Origin: Biomphalaria glabrata
Lineage: Eukaryota > Mollusca > Gastropoda > Planorbidae
Length of the DNA stretch: 64,000 nucleotides
Assembly (NCBI RefSeq): GCF_947242115.1
Contig: NC_074712.1
Coordinates: 21,042,915 to 21,106,914, forward strand
Reading direction: 5' to 3'
Shown: piece after piece, positions 11,393 through 22,289 of the stretch
Layout of the letters: each line of letters begins with the position of its first letter
How positions within the stretch are numbered: the first letter of the stretch is position 1
Position numbers and translations under genes: made by a program
Notes under the pieces: model-generated
What the model was told of the DNA's origin: nothing
What the model saw: only the letters and a program-made list of their open reading frames with translations
Database searches by the model: none

Positions 11393-11890
11393 AGCAGATA
11401 CTGAAGTCGTACGAAAAGCGGGTCTGCAAAGCATCCACACAATCCTGATGTAGTCCCAGCTGCAATGGGCAGGACACATCCGTAGATTGGAAGACCGCCG
11501 CAACCGTAAACAACTCCTGTATGGCCAATTAAGGGAAGGAAAGCGCTCACAAAATGGACAAAGAAAACGCTTTAGGGACACCCTCAAAGTTTCTCTGAAA
11601 TCCTTCAGCATTGGCCCTGCCATCTTGGAGACGGAAGCATCATGGCGTTGCGCTGTGAAAACTGGTGCACATATTGCAGAGAACACGAGAACATCGCTGG
11701 CAGAGGAAAAGTGTCAGAGAAACAAGTTTAAAAAGAGAGTTTGTGTGGAAACACAAACTCAAAATCGGCCCGAAGGTTGACAGATCCTGTGTGAAGCCCC
11801 AATAGTCCAGCAGACCAAGGGATAGGTGAAAGTGAAAATGAAGTAAGATGCGAACCTGGCCTAACTGATGTCATATAATGATTATCTAAT
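11393..11890 (+). mobile_element. LINE ORF2 C-terminal tail and 3' end
   Basis: Read through, the plus strand gives GLQSIHTILM, then LQWAGHIRRLEDRRNRKQLL, YGQLREGKRSQNGQRKRFRD and TLKVSLKSFSIGP. This is the conserved post-reverse-transcriptase segment of a LINE whose relatives end in a zinc finger. The 3' sequence after the frame matches the inverted fragment at 7540-7865. The element is 5'-truncated and a stop separates HTILM from SQLQWAG. Confidence 0.8.
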
Positions 11891-11989
11891 TGGTCGAACT
11901 GTTTTGTAAAAGGTCACTCTTATTCAAAGCCTCAAGGAAAAAAAATTCCTTTAGTTTCCTGTGTTACAACGTCGCGCTGCAGTTCACGC

Positions 11990-12215
11990 GATAATATAAA
12001 AAAAAAAACTACTTATTAATTGTTGTTTTAAATAATGTTTAAATAAGCAAAGTAAATAGATTTTTTCTCTTTAAAATAGTTAACATTTTAGAGTGTGTGT
12101 GTGTTTTGTTTAACAATACTTTCTACTAATTTGAAAAAATACTTATTAATTGTTGTTTTAAATTAGGTCTGACTTATATGTATACTAAATAGATTTATTC
12201 TATTTAAAAAAAATA
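11990..12215. repeat. AT-rich dispersed repeat B, two further copies
   Basis: TTATTAATTGTTGTTTTAAA occurs twice, about 130 bp apart, each time followed by a TAAATAGATT run. Both match 7320-7430. Confidence 0.5.
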
Positions 12216-12935
12216 TATACATTTTTGTGTGTGAATATAGACTTAGTATAACAAAAACTTACAAAACTTAATACAAATAAAAAAAAATTTTACAAAAAAT
12301 CTACAACCGTTTGCATAAATGTGTTAAAAATATGGTAAATGGCTGTCTACCCTAATAAAGAGCCTCAAGTGTCTGTTACTATTAATAGTGAATAGTTGTA
12401 AAAGTGGTATATTTTTATGAAAAAAAACTGCTTGCATAAGTGATTTTAAAAATTAGATTTTTCGCTTTCAGAAAAGAAAAAAGTAGCCGTTGCATCAAAA
12501 ATTTGAATGGTCTAACATATTATGATATCGGATTTTCACTATCTTTTTTAGTTTACAAGACCTAAACGGGACTGACGGACATTCACAATTTCGAAGTCAG
12601 CAAAACCTTCTGGGTGGGCAAACGGTGGGTGGACATAATTCTCGAAAATATATGTTGTATCTTTACTTAGCCAAAATGATGACATCTTATAAGGGTTAGA
12701 AGTTACTTAGAAACTTACTAGATTTTTTTCGTTTAATAATGTTAAAAAATGTAAGGCTTTTTATTTTACAAGAATTGTAATGCAAGCCTGATATAAGCAT
12801 GAGAGACCTAAGCAGCTCGATTTTATCTTAAGATTTTCATAGAAATTTGACACTGACACTTTTCGTTGAGAAAAGATGTACTAACTCGTTGGCAACACTG
12901 GGGAATAACTCTAGTATGACCGCTATAATTCACCA
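12216..12935. other. AT-rich spacer
   Basis: No gene, repeat boundary or tandem structure recognised. Confidence 0.45.
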
Positions 12936-14040
12936 CTAATCCAGGTCTGTTACTTAGGAATAGATCTAATGTGTTAGGCTCAGGGTGGCGGGATTTATGC
13001 AAGTGTGTTATTTCTCTTCAAAAATTCGCATGCACTACGTAATCTATGAGGTGCCAGTGTCTTGAGCGGGGATGCATCCAGGAAGTTCGCTTTCTCATTG
13101 GAAGACTGAATATTGTGTTCGATATGAGCAGCTTGTGTTCAGCACAGGTCTGGAGTAGTAATAATCCGTTGCTGTTGCATTGACCTATCCCAAATTTGCC
13201 TTAAACTCCTTTCCAGATGTGATGGTCAGAGCCGACTCTTGCGTTGAAGTCACCGAGAATGAGTAGCTTTTCTGTTTTTGAAATATCAAGTAAGGTGGAG
13301 TTTAGTTCTTCGTAAAACTTTGCTATGACATCATCTGGGTTGGTCATGGTGGGTACGTAACAGCTAACAATGGAAATATGTCTCTTTCCGTTTTGTAAAG
13401 GCAGCTTTAGGGTCATGAGCCTATCACTAATTCCTTTCGGACGCCCTACTAGTTTGGATACTATTGATGTTTTTATGGCAAAGCCGACTCAGATTCACGT
13501 CGTACTTCAGTGCTTCTACCGCTCCAGAAGAAAGTATATCCAGCTCCTCTTTCGCAGAGTTCACCTTCATCTGCAAGCCGAGTCTCACTTAGTGCTGCTA
13601 TGTCTATGTTGTATCTGTGGAGCTCCCTGGCTACTAGTGCAGTTTGTCTTTGTGGTCTATCAAATGTGTCATTGTCAAGTAGTGTGCGCACATTCCATGC
13701 GCCTATGGTAAGAGGAACTATCCTCGTCTTTTTCTTTGAATTTCGACCGCTTGAGTAGGGTTCCCGCCAACTGCGGTAGGCTGGCTAGGGTAGTTTTGAG
13801 CAGGCAATGGAGGTGAGCAGTGCACTCCTAAATAGGGCTGCTCAGCCACTCAGGGGGCTGCCGGTCTCCACTGCTGCTCTGTGTCAGTGGTGAACGACCA
13901 TATGGCCTGAGCCGCCTGTGTGCAGGGTTGCAGCTACGGCCTCCAGTGTGCCCACACCTACCGCTTCACTGCTTGCCTGTCGCCACAGGACTTTGGTTTG
14001 GTTGTGTTGGGGGGGGGGATGACAAGTGACTTGCGCTGGA
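12936..14040 (-). mobile_element. LINE 5' region and endonuclease domain, pseudogene
   Basis: The minus strand reads WNVRTLLDNDTFDRPQRQ, then NIDIAALSETRLADEGE, GYTFFWSGRS, ISIVSCYVPTMT, LLILGDFNARVGSD and [16 protein letters not shown]. These are the N-terminal WNVRTL motif, the catalytic SETRL and GDFNARVG motifs and the C-terminal part of an apurinic-type LINE endonuclease. Databases often label such proteins craniofacial development protein 2-like. Sequence from about 13720 to 14040 corresponds to the 5' leader. The frame is broken in at least two places, around 13450 and 13200, and the reverse transcriptase is absent. Confidence 0.85.
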
Positions 14041-14354
14041 ATTTGGATTAAAGTGAGGAGGATTCGCGCAACACGTATATATGTAGGCCTACAAGCAAAT
14101 GGCTTTGTTTGAAAAACTGGATTTAAGTCGACTAGCTATTTTGACAGCACAATTCATACTATTTTTACATTTACGCATTCGCTTTACTTAAAACATTATT
14201 AGGCCTATTTCATTTAATTTTGTGCAAACCACCCTCAGTGGCTCATCGACAGTTATACGAAAACAAAACACCCGCGGGCCATATACGTCTAGTAGGCTAG
14301 TCTTCGAGTCCAAAGATTAGTGAGGAATGCAGTATTTTCCGTGGCAGCGCAGTC

Positions 14355-14391
<37 letters not shown>
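14355..14391. repeat. (AT)n microsatellite
   Basis: An uninterrupted AT run lies immediately left of the inverted-repeat element. It probably formed the insertion target. Confidence 0.95.
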
Positions 14392-14398
<7 letters not shown>

Positions 14399-17300
14399 GG
14401 GAACTAAACTAAAAAAATTTAGTTAAACTAAAACTAAGTTTGAACTAAAAAAAATTAAGAAACTTTACTTAAACTTTTACTAACTATTTTGAAACAGCCA
14501 AACATAAAAAATATAAAGTATAAAGCACAACAAATCTCTTTAGCAAAATGTAATAAACATTTATTTGTGCACATGAAAAAAGATTTAAATGTCTTTATGG
14601 GATAGATGTAGATTTGCAGATCTTAATAGAATCACTAGAATGATACTATTATAGAAAAAAAAAAAGAAGTAATTGTCCAAGTTCTAATATAAGTTACCTT
14701 TAGAAGTAATGATAAAACTGCATGTTGACTCTCTAACTAACTCTAGATTCTAGAATATTCTGGATCTAATATCTTCTACAAACGAAATGATCAGAAATAT
14801 AATCTGGATCTAGAATTAGATCTAGCTAGCTACTAGACCTAGATCAAATAATTAATATTTTAATCTAAAAATAATCTAAGAAATACTGGTTACTACTACT
14901 TCTAGATCTAAAATCTAGATAGAGTCTAGTCTAGTAGATATCTTAGTAACTCTAGATCTAGAGATTTTAGATTATTATAATTATGATTATAACTAGATAG
15001 ATATGGGTATTTGGATCTATATACTCTAGTAGTAGTAGATAATACTAGATCTAGATCTAATAGATCTAGATAGTAGATATAAGTATAATTATAATAGAAG
15101 TAGATGTAGATCTAGTCTAGATTTAGTTAATTTAGTATTAGATCTAGTATAGTGACGACCATGGGCGTAGCCAGGGGGGAGGGGGGTTGGGGTTCAAACC
15201 CCCCCCCCCCAAATGAAATCCCCCCCCCCCGGGGGGAGTCGGAATTTAGTGACTGATTTTTTGCTTTGATTTTGTTTATTTTAGTTGAGATTTTAACACT
15301 AAACCATCACTTGCCCCAGCACAACCAAAGGGGTTTTGAGTTTAAAAACCCCTACGAGGAGGGTTCGAGTTTAAAAACCCCTACCGGGGGGGGGGGTCGA
15401 GTTTAAAACCCCTACCAGAGGGGTTCGAGTTTGAGGATAAAAAATACATCTTCAGTGTAAGAAAAAAAAAGCAAATTACGCACTCAAAATGTTATGAGTG
15501 TTGCCAAAAGGGGTTTTGAGTTTAAACCCCAATTCAGAGGGATTTAATGCTAAAAATACCTCTTCAATATAAAAAAAAAAAAGCAAATTACACACTAAAA
15601 TTATTTGAGCGTAGCCAATCCAATCGGGGGTTTTGAGTTTAAGCCGTTCGTCTACAGATGGCTTTTTTTTTAAAGTTTAAAACCCCTCCAGATGGTTTTG
15701 AGTTTAAGATCCCCCTAAAGAGCATTTTGAGTTGGAAAACCCACAACAGATGATTTTGACGATAAAACTTCTCTTTTCGATATAAAATCTAAAGCAAACT
15801 ACAGTCACTTAATTCCAAGAGCGTATTCAAGAGAGGTTACACATTTTTACCAGTTGCTGGGCTCCATTAATAAACTGCAGTGAATAGTCATCTGCCGAAA
15901 TTGAAAAACACTAAATGTGGCTCAACAAAGATGGCTAAGACAGATTTTATTAGTCAGTTATAGAGATCGGGTCTCAATCAAGGAAATCCTATGCCGAATT
16001 GGGAGTCGAGCCCTTAGTAAGATTGTGCGAGAGCGATGCATGAAGTTTGCGGGACATGTTCTCCGACAAAATGAATTACGCATAAGAAGATTTGCAATGA
16101 TATCCTAGTACAATTTAGCGCCACACTTTCATGGAGGTCTTCAGAGCAGGTGGGAAGAAGCTTCAGACATTGCCAGTGACAGATTTTTATGGAAATTTCT
16201 TGCCGCCAAATACGCCGAACGGCGCGGAAGGGTCTGAGTCAGTAAGAATAGCAGATTAGGTTTTTGAAATAGCTGGATAATACACTGTAGATACCTCAGA
16301 ATATGCATTTTGTTAGCTTTCAATACAGGAAATAGTGCTTGGCGGCGGGGCTATGCCCCGCGCTCGGGGAGCTGCCGGCGCTCCCCAGACCCCCTTGCTA
16401 GCAAGCACGGGAAGTTTACAATTTTTTTCACTAACTACAGAAAGTACCTATTTTAGAGTAGAAAGAATGAAGGGTCAGACGCCACTCATTCATGGAGGTC
16501 CTCATGGCGAGTGGGATGAGGCTTCAGACATTACCAGCGACAGATTTTTATGGAAACAGCTTGACGTCAAATGCTCCGAACGGCGCGGGAGGATCTAAAG
16601 CAGTAAGAATAGCACATTAGGTTTTTGAAATAAAACTTTTTAATAGCAGGAAAATGCACTGTAGATACCTCAGAATATGCATTTTGTTGGCTTTCAATAT
16701 CAGAAATAGTGCTTGGCGGCGGGGCATCGCCGCGCGCTGGGGGAGCTCCATAAATACACTTAATTTTTTTTCCGCCGGGGGGGGGGGTTCTGAAAAAAAT
16801 CCTGGCTACGCCCATGGTGACGACTATTATTAGTATTATAGTCATTATAGATCTATCATTTATGCATCTTAGGTCTTAGTATAATAAGTAATCTAGATAT
16901 ATCTAGATCTAATCTAGACTCTAATTCTAGAATAGTAGAATCTCTAAACTAATAGATCTAGTCTAATTAAGTAAAGTAATATAGATTTCATTAATAGATC
17001 TATATTGTTGACTTATAATTTTAAATTTACATCTAGATCTAGGACTAAGACTACTAAGAGTTAGACTCTACTTAAGACTAAGAGACTAAAATAATTAAAT
17101 ATAGACTATTATGACTATAGATCTAATACTAGTAGGCCTAATAGACTAATACTAATAGACTAGACGTCACTAACTCTAGAAAAAAGTTTTAAAATAAAAA
17201 GAGTCGACATTTCTTTTAGATCTAAAGTAAAGCCAAATTCTTTTGCCTGCCTACTGGTGTTTAATAAAAAGCAGCAAAATGTAGATCTATAGAAGCAAGG

Positions 17301-17702
17301 AATTTTCAGGATTTATGAAGCAGCGAAACTTGCTAGAAATTTAATGAACACATTTATTTTTCTCGCCTTTCAAATACCTTGAATTAGTGGGAATAGCGGC
17401 CATTATAGGGTAAAGGTCAAAAGGCTTCCTAGTGACCTGTGCACCCTCTAGTTTATTCTCCTCTCTATTATTTATCATATATGTATTCTAGAAATTACAT
17501 AGATCTATATATTTATTGGTATGTATGTTTAAAAAGTTTGTAAAATTTGTAATTAAACTTTTTAGTTTGCAACTAAAAAAAAATAATTAAACTGCGATTT
17601 TATCCATACTTCTTTTTTAAATTAAACTTTGGCCTTAACTATTTTTTTTTTTTAATTAAACTAAAAGTTAGTAACTTTTTAGTTAACTTTTGCCCATCAC
17701 TA
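14392..17702. mobile_element. 3.3-kb inverted-repeat element (hAT-like ends TAGTGATGGG)
   Basis: The left end TAGTGATGGGAACTAAAC mirrors the right end, which ends TTTGCCCATCACTA. The subterminal regions on both sides are rich in TTTAGTTAAACT-type text. Flanks TATATATA and TATATATT fit an 8-bp target duplication but lie in AT repeats, so this is weak support. The arms (about 14820-15150 and 16840-17200) are dense in TAGATCTAG-like words. No transposase is present. A second element is nested at 15160-16816. Confidence 0.7.
15160..16816 (+). mobile_element. CATGGGCG inverted-repeat element, copy a
   Basis: The ends CATGGGCGTAGCCAGG and CCTGGCTACGCCCATG are inverted repeats. They are flanked by a perfect 8-bp duplication GTGACGAC (15152-15159 and 16817-16824). 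From left to right it has a G/C homopolymer zone, a degenerate satellite of TTTGAGTTTAAA units (15290-15830), a LINE reverse-transcriptase fragment reading RWLRQILLVSYRDRVS and FAGHVLRQNELRI (15917-16090), and a GC-rich hairpin island (16341-16412). A direct duplication of about 340 bp repeats the LINE-tail and island text at 16480-16747. No transposase is seen, so it is non-autonomous. The 8-bp duplication fits hAT-type insertion. Confidence 0.85.
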
Positions 17703-17711
17703 TATATTATT

Positions 17712-17747
<36 letters not shown>

Positions 17748-17825
17748 TATGTATGTGTGCATGTCACTGTACGTATGTGTGTGAGTGAGTGTGAGTGAGT
17801 GTGAGTGAGAGAGAGAGAGAGAACG
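17703..17825. repeat. Compound microsatellite (TA)n, (GA)n, (GTGA)n
   Basis: Consecutive TA, AG and GTGAGTGA runs lie directly right of the 3.3-kb inverted-repeat element. Confidence 0.9.
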
Positions 17826-18039
17826 TTTTTCCAGTTCTATTTTCTAATGAAAAGATTACAGAAGGCTTGCAGATATTTTACATGGCAAGGGAGACCAACT
17901 TACAACAAATTAACTGTATAGAGAATGACTCAGTTAAAGCCCTTGTACGCTTGACTTTGTGAGGCTGATTTTGTTTTCGTTGTGATTTTTTTTCTTCTAT
18001 ACAGCATCCGGTTTCAAATGTATTTGACGCTGTCTTCGT

Positions 18040-18190
18040 AAAGTTCTCCAGCTGCCTGGTCGTTCGATTTGTGCGCTTGACTGTCGTTTGGATTTATCGA
18101 TGGTCCCGGGTTCACACCCTGCCCGCTCCCGTCTCCCGTTTAAGGCTGGTGCACATGCACTACCCTGGATTCTGCGTAGCCAAATTCTAG
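18040..18190 (+). mobile_element. tRNA-derived SINE head
   Basis: GCGCTTGACTGTCG and GGTCCCGGGTTCACACCC resemble a tRNA D-arm/anticodon region followed by a B box (GGTTCACACCC). The A box (TGGTCGTTCGATTT) is degenerate. No full cloverleaf can be folded, so I call this a SINE head and not a tRNA gene. Confidence 0.6.
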
Positions 18191-18500
18191 CCAATTTTTT
18201 GCACCATCAAATCAATTAGCTTCTAAGTAGCAACGGAACAAGTAGTGCTTCCACTAAAGTGCAGTTGTAAGGATAAGATAATAATGTATTAGACTTATTA
18301 GAAATTAATGGCCGACCATGTACGTTTTACCTCTAAATTCCGAGAAGCCAAATTTTAGTCCATTTTGTACATCTTCAAATCAATGAACTTCTCTAAGTAG
18401 CGATTGCACAAGTAGTTTTTCCACTGAAGCACAGTTGTAAGGATAATCCATTATTGTAATAAACTAGAATAGGCTATTCACGAGTTGATTGCCGACCATG
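18175..18500. repeat. Direct duplication of about 170 bp
   Basis: GTAGCCAAATTCTAGCCAAT... at 18177 and GAAGCCAAATTTTAGTCCAT... at 18349 run in parallel through CAGTTGTAAGGATAA and ATTGCCGACCATGT. The two copies are diverged at roughly one position in six. Confidence 0.75.
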
Positions 18501-18828
18501 TGAACCTTATTATAGGCTTGCAATTCTTTGCACTGTAAAGGGTGTGAAATATTCTATGGCATGTTAGTCGTAACGATTTGTTTTATTTTGTAGAAAATTA
18601 TAGTGATTATTATATTTAGTTAAGGTCTAGAATAGAATAAATGTTTGTCTGTTTCATGCCTTGGAGGAGAAAGCCTTGCATTCAGAACAACAGTTCGTTG
18701 CCACGTCACAGGTCTGTACTAAGTGGCTATTGGTCTCCACTGCCAATAAGGTTGCGACATTTTAGGTCAGTGTTCAGTCCTTTGATAATGAACTAGTCGA
18801 CCCATGGCGTAGCATACGCCGCTATTTG

Positions 18829-19467
18829 CAGGGCCAGCTTTAGGCCACTGAAACCTATGCGACCGCAGTGGGACACGCACTTTCATATAACCCGCGCTAA
18901 TTGTAGGTGTAAATTATTAAATTAAACCATTTTATAACTTATAACAGATTTCCCGCGGCCTCCTGATTCACCAGAAGCTCCAGGAAATATCCTGAAATTG
19001 CAAAATTTACGAAAAAGTCCTGGAAATTTCCAGAAATAATTAAAATGTTTTGAAAACTCATACAAATCTTCTGAAATATATAAACAAAACTTTGTCATTT
19101 TGGGGTGTCATTCAATGTGGAAAAAGCTAATCCTACGCGCGATAACAAAAAACGGCATTATGCATCATCCGTAATTGTGGAATGTGGTGAAAGAAGCTTT
19201 TCGCGCCTCGTACTAATGAAGAATTACTTGAAGTCAACAATTTTAGTAGATAGATTGAAACATTTGGTAATTCTTGCTATTGATCGTGATCTATGTAGGA
19301 AAAAAAAATTTATGATATACTGTACGACTTCGCTACACCCAAGGCTAGTAAAGTAATTCTGTAATTTGTGCCACTAAAGTTACGTGGGGTAACTCTAGTC
19401 CGACTTGCGGAAATAAAAGAGTGATCTTTCCATGACTTCTTGGTCACAATGATTATATCCGGCCCTG
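18829..19467 (+). mobile_element. Internally deleted hAT transposon with hATC remnant
   Basis: The ends CAGGGCCAGC and GGCCCTG (reverse complement CAGGGCCGG) are hAT-like. CTATTT is present on both sides as a likely remnant of an 8-bp duplication. Inside, the plus strand at about 19180-19300 reads ERSFSRLVLMKNYLKST and DRLKHLVILAIDRDL. This matches the C-terminal dimerisation (hATC) domain of ZMYM1/DUF4371-type hAT transposases. The rest of the transposase is missing. Confidence 0.75.
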
Positions 19468-19477
19468 CTATTTAGTG

Positions 19478-19580
19478 ACGGGTGCATACTACTTGTTCTG
19501 GGCCCCCCCCCCCCGGGTGCATACTACTTGTTCTGGGCCCCACCCCCCGGGTGCATACTACTTGTTCTGGCCCCCCCCCC
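19478..19580. repeat. 35-bp tandem repeat, three copies, with C tracts
   Basis: GGGTGCATACTACTTGTTCT occurs at about 19480, 19514 and 19548. Each copy is followed by a homopolymeric C run of variable length. Confidence 0.85.
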
Positions 19581-19649
19581 TTTTTTTTTTCGCCACTGAA
19601 GTTACATGAGTGATCCTTCCATAACTTCTTGGAGGTGTCCAGACTGTTG

Positions 19650-20445
19650 AGCCATGAAGAGAATTATATATATAGATGGTCTTGTCAAAACACGTACCAG
19701 TTTACGAAGGCAAAGGTTATTTTTTTTTAAAGTTTTCACGTGCACTCGTCTGATTCAAAATGTTGATTTGGATCAGCGGATCACTGACAGCAGCAAGAAA
19801 TCGAAATACGATTGGCAGCATTATGAATTAACTGTATTTGCTGGATCTGTTGGTGATGAAACTACAGATGTCTTTGTTGATGGCTATTGTATTCGAGAAC
19901 ACTTGGTTTTGTCCTTGTTGTTCCCAGAGACGCACTGTCTGTGTCTAACGTCATTGTCAGAGAATACATTTTGTACAATCTAGACATAGACAAACTACTC
20001 GGCCAAGGATACAATGGCAGCCCGTAATGGCTAGCATTCAGAATTATGTTCAGGCAAGAGTTCGTGAAAAATATCCAGAAGCAGCCTTTGTCCCTCTCGC
20101 GTCTCACAGACTTATCCTTGTTATCGCTGACCTGAATAATGTTTTAGATATAGGTCATGCTGTTGGTGTCAAGAAGACTTCCTATTTCTTCCGTAACAGT
20201 CCTAAGCGGGAACATTGGTGCTAAATTTACCTCTCTTAACATTTCCGTGGCTAAATAGCACCGCAGAAGTCTCATTGACTTAATCAAAAACCAACTTGAC
20301 CATGTCGAGGAACACTTCAGGGATGGCATCCCGAGTAAGGCGAGACTGTAGGCAGACAATCTTGGTATTGAGTTGGTGCTTCCGAGTATTAGCAATCGAC
20401 AGAGACACGGAGCTAAAACCAACTGTTTGGATTTTTAGATTACAG
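19650..20445 (+). pseudogene. hAT (DUF4371/ZMYM1-like) transposase pseudogene
   Basis: Segments in several frames read ITDSSKKSKYDW, FAGSVGDETTDVF, IVREYILYNLDIDKLLGQGY, VQARVREKYPEAAFV, ASHRLILVIADLNNV and DNLGIELVLPSISNRQRH. The order and wording (GQGYNG, ASHRL, GIEL...P...RQ) follow the catalytic region of DUF4371-type hAT transposases. Multiple frameshifts and stops show it is dead. It lies just downstream of the deleted hAT copy and may be from the same family. Confidence 0.75.
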
Positions 20446-21299
20446 AACACGGCTTTACATTCTGTTTTTTTTTATTCGTTAGTTTTTTAATTGATATCTC
20501 GTTTATTGAGAAATAATAATTCTCAGCTCAACATGTTTTGTCTTCATCCTAAACCGTTGCAAGAGCTGGAACGTGAAGAAGAATATCACTAATGTGCATG
20601 ATAAGCGTTCGTCTCCAACTTGTCCATAACGACAAGAATCAATTCATTAGTAAAGTTATTAACATTTTTCGCAGCCACAGATAATCATTTGCTGTGTTTG
20701 TTTGATCGACCTCAAGGAGCCACAGACCGCACGGATCAACTTAAGAACCTGTGCAATAAATAGTTTGTTCAAATATTTATGTTTATTTATTTCATGAAAG
20801 TATTTACAGTGCACTTAATATCGCATAAGGATGGAGGCCCGCGGTTGCACATGTTCTTTTCTTTAATATTCTCCGTAACAAGAAAGTTGAAGCTACAACC
20901 TTGACCCATAGGTGGCAACTTGCACCCCCCTGTAAAAAAAAACCTGCGTCACCTAATGTTCATGTAAAAAATACATAAATCTGCAGTGATTGAAAGGGAA
21001 ATAATCCTCATCCAAGGTTATCATAATTATTTATTATGTATTCAATGTCGTTAATTGTTTTTTTAACTTTTTATTTAATATCATCAAAATTCAATTAGTA
21101 TTTGTTAAAATACCATTATGATTCAACTACTTTTTAAGGCCGTCAAACAGATTTTTAATCATAAGTCTCTAAAATTCAGTTGTTGGTCATTTAATTATTT
21201 AAAAAAAAAACATTTTTAAACATTTGGTGTACATCAGTTGTAATAAAATATTTGCATAACAGAGGTGTCTGTGTCTTCCTCAATCAGAAGGCTCAAAGA
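20446..21299. other. AT-rich intergenic stretch
   Basis: Nothing coding is seen. This lies downstream of the poly(A) signal of the minus-strand secreted-peptide gene. Confidence 0.5.
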
Positions 21300-21323
21300 C
21301 ATTTAAGTTTATTTTTATTAAAC

Positions 21324-21329
21324 TTTATT
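21324..21329 (-). promoter_or_regulatory. Poly(A) signal AATAAA of the secreted-peptide gene
   Basis: AATAAA on the minus strand lies 55 bases after the stop codon of the gene at 21384-22236. A second AATAAA-like run follows within about 15 bases. Confidence 0.6.
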
Positions 21330-21383
21330 AACTACCATAGACAGCCAATTAAGTTTTATTACAGTTGTTTATATCTAATTCAA

Positions 21384-22236
21384 TCAATTGTTACGACCAG
21401 ATGCAGTCACTTGCACAAAGGGGGCTGGGTCTACACTATTAACTGGACTGAATGTTGTCTGAGCTTCATCCCCGTTCTCAGGGACAGCTGGGCCATAGCC
21501 TCCATCTTGTTCTAGGAAGGAAAAAATAATAAAGATTAAAATTGGACCACTCCGTATATTCAAGTATCATTTCTCTCTCCCCCCCCCTCCCCATTCTCCA
21601 CACAACTCTCCTCGCTAGCAAATAGGCTTTATTTTTTTTCTGAGAATTCGATTAGCAGTAACAATTATTCCCCCTACATACAAACACACACACATAACGC
21701 GATAGAAAATAGTCTTTCAAACAAGATCAACTTTTTTTATCAACTTTTGAAAATTATCTTAATAAAGTTATAAATTCCGTGTTAATTTTTATGTACATCT
21801 AATTATTTAAAATTATATTGTGCAAAGAAAGACGCTATTTAATATATATATATATATATATAATATAAAACATGTTTGCGCTATTTTGGACTTGAACCCC
21901 TGATTATCCGATCAAAACTTTGATGCACGGCCCGCTTTCGACGATTTGACCGGTTGCTCCAAATTGGGCCCCCGCAATTTGTAAGACCGGCTAAGCTTTG
22001 AAGACTGCTGGACGTAACACTGCCATTAGGCTAAGCTAAGATTACTTTATAAACCAAATATATTGTAGAACTCATATAGTTAATCCTCTTTTGCATGGCA
22101 ATGGATAGTGTCCAACGCTCGGTGATCCCTAAAGCCAGGTCTGTTTGTAACTACACTTACCGTAACCACTAACAGTTGTTAAGCTTTCAAAGAGAAGGCA
22201 AGAAGCGAGCAAGAAGACGACAACTTTCAGGACCAT
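21384..22236 (-). CDS. Small secreted peptide precursor, two coding exons, 67 aa
   Basis: Exon 1 (22161-22236) starts with ATG in a good context (CAGCCATGG). It encodes a classic signal peptide: MVLK, then a hydrophobic core VVVFLLASCLLF, then a polar exit around TTVSG. It ends with one base before a GTAAGT donor. The intron (21512-22160, 649 bp) ends TTTTTTCCTTCCTAG. Exon 2 (21384-21511) completes the split codon and adds 42 residues, beginning EQDGGYGPAVPENGDE and ending VQVTASGRNN before TGA. An acceptor (TTTCAG) at 22275-22276 suggests a non-coding first exon further upstream, and AATAAA follows at 21324. The mature peptide is about 43 residues, acidic, without cysteines and without a clear dibasic cleavage site. 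I recognise no family. It could be a neuropeptide-like, albumen-gland, mucus or shell-matrix peptide, which is speculation. Confidence in the gene model is high; function is unknown. Confidence 0.8.
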
Positions 22237-22274
22237 GGCTGATCGTTAGCAATTCAAGAGTGATGGAAAAGTTC

Positions 22275-22276
22275 CT
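22275..22276 (-). other. Splice acceptor in the 5' UTR of the secreted-peptide gene
   Basis: The minus strand reads TTATTTCGTTTCAG followed by GAACTTTTCC, 38 bases before the ATG. Possible donors upstream are GAG/GTAAGT at about 24000-24008 and ACA/GTAAGT at about 23143-23150. Neither can be chosen from sequence alone. Confidence 0.45.
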
Positions 22277-22289
22277 GAAACGAAATAAA

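Noticed and set aside
18040-18120. Functional tRNA gene
   Set aside because: It has a B box only, with a degenerate A box and no cloverleaf. A SINE head explains it.
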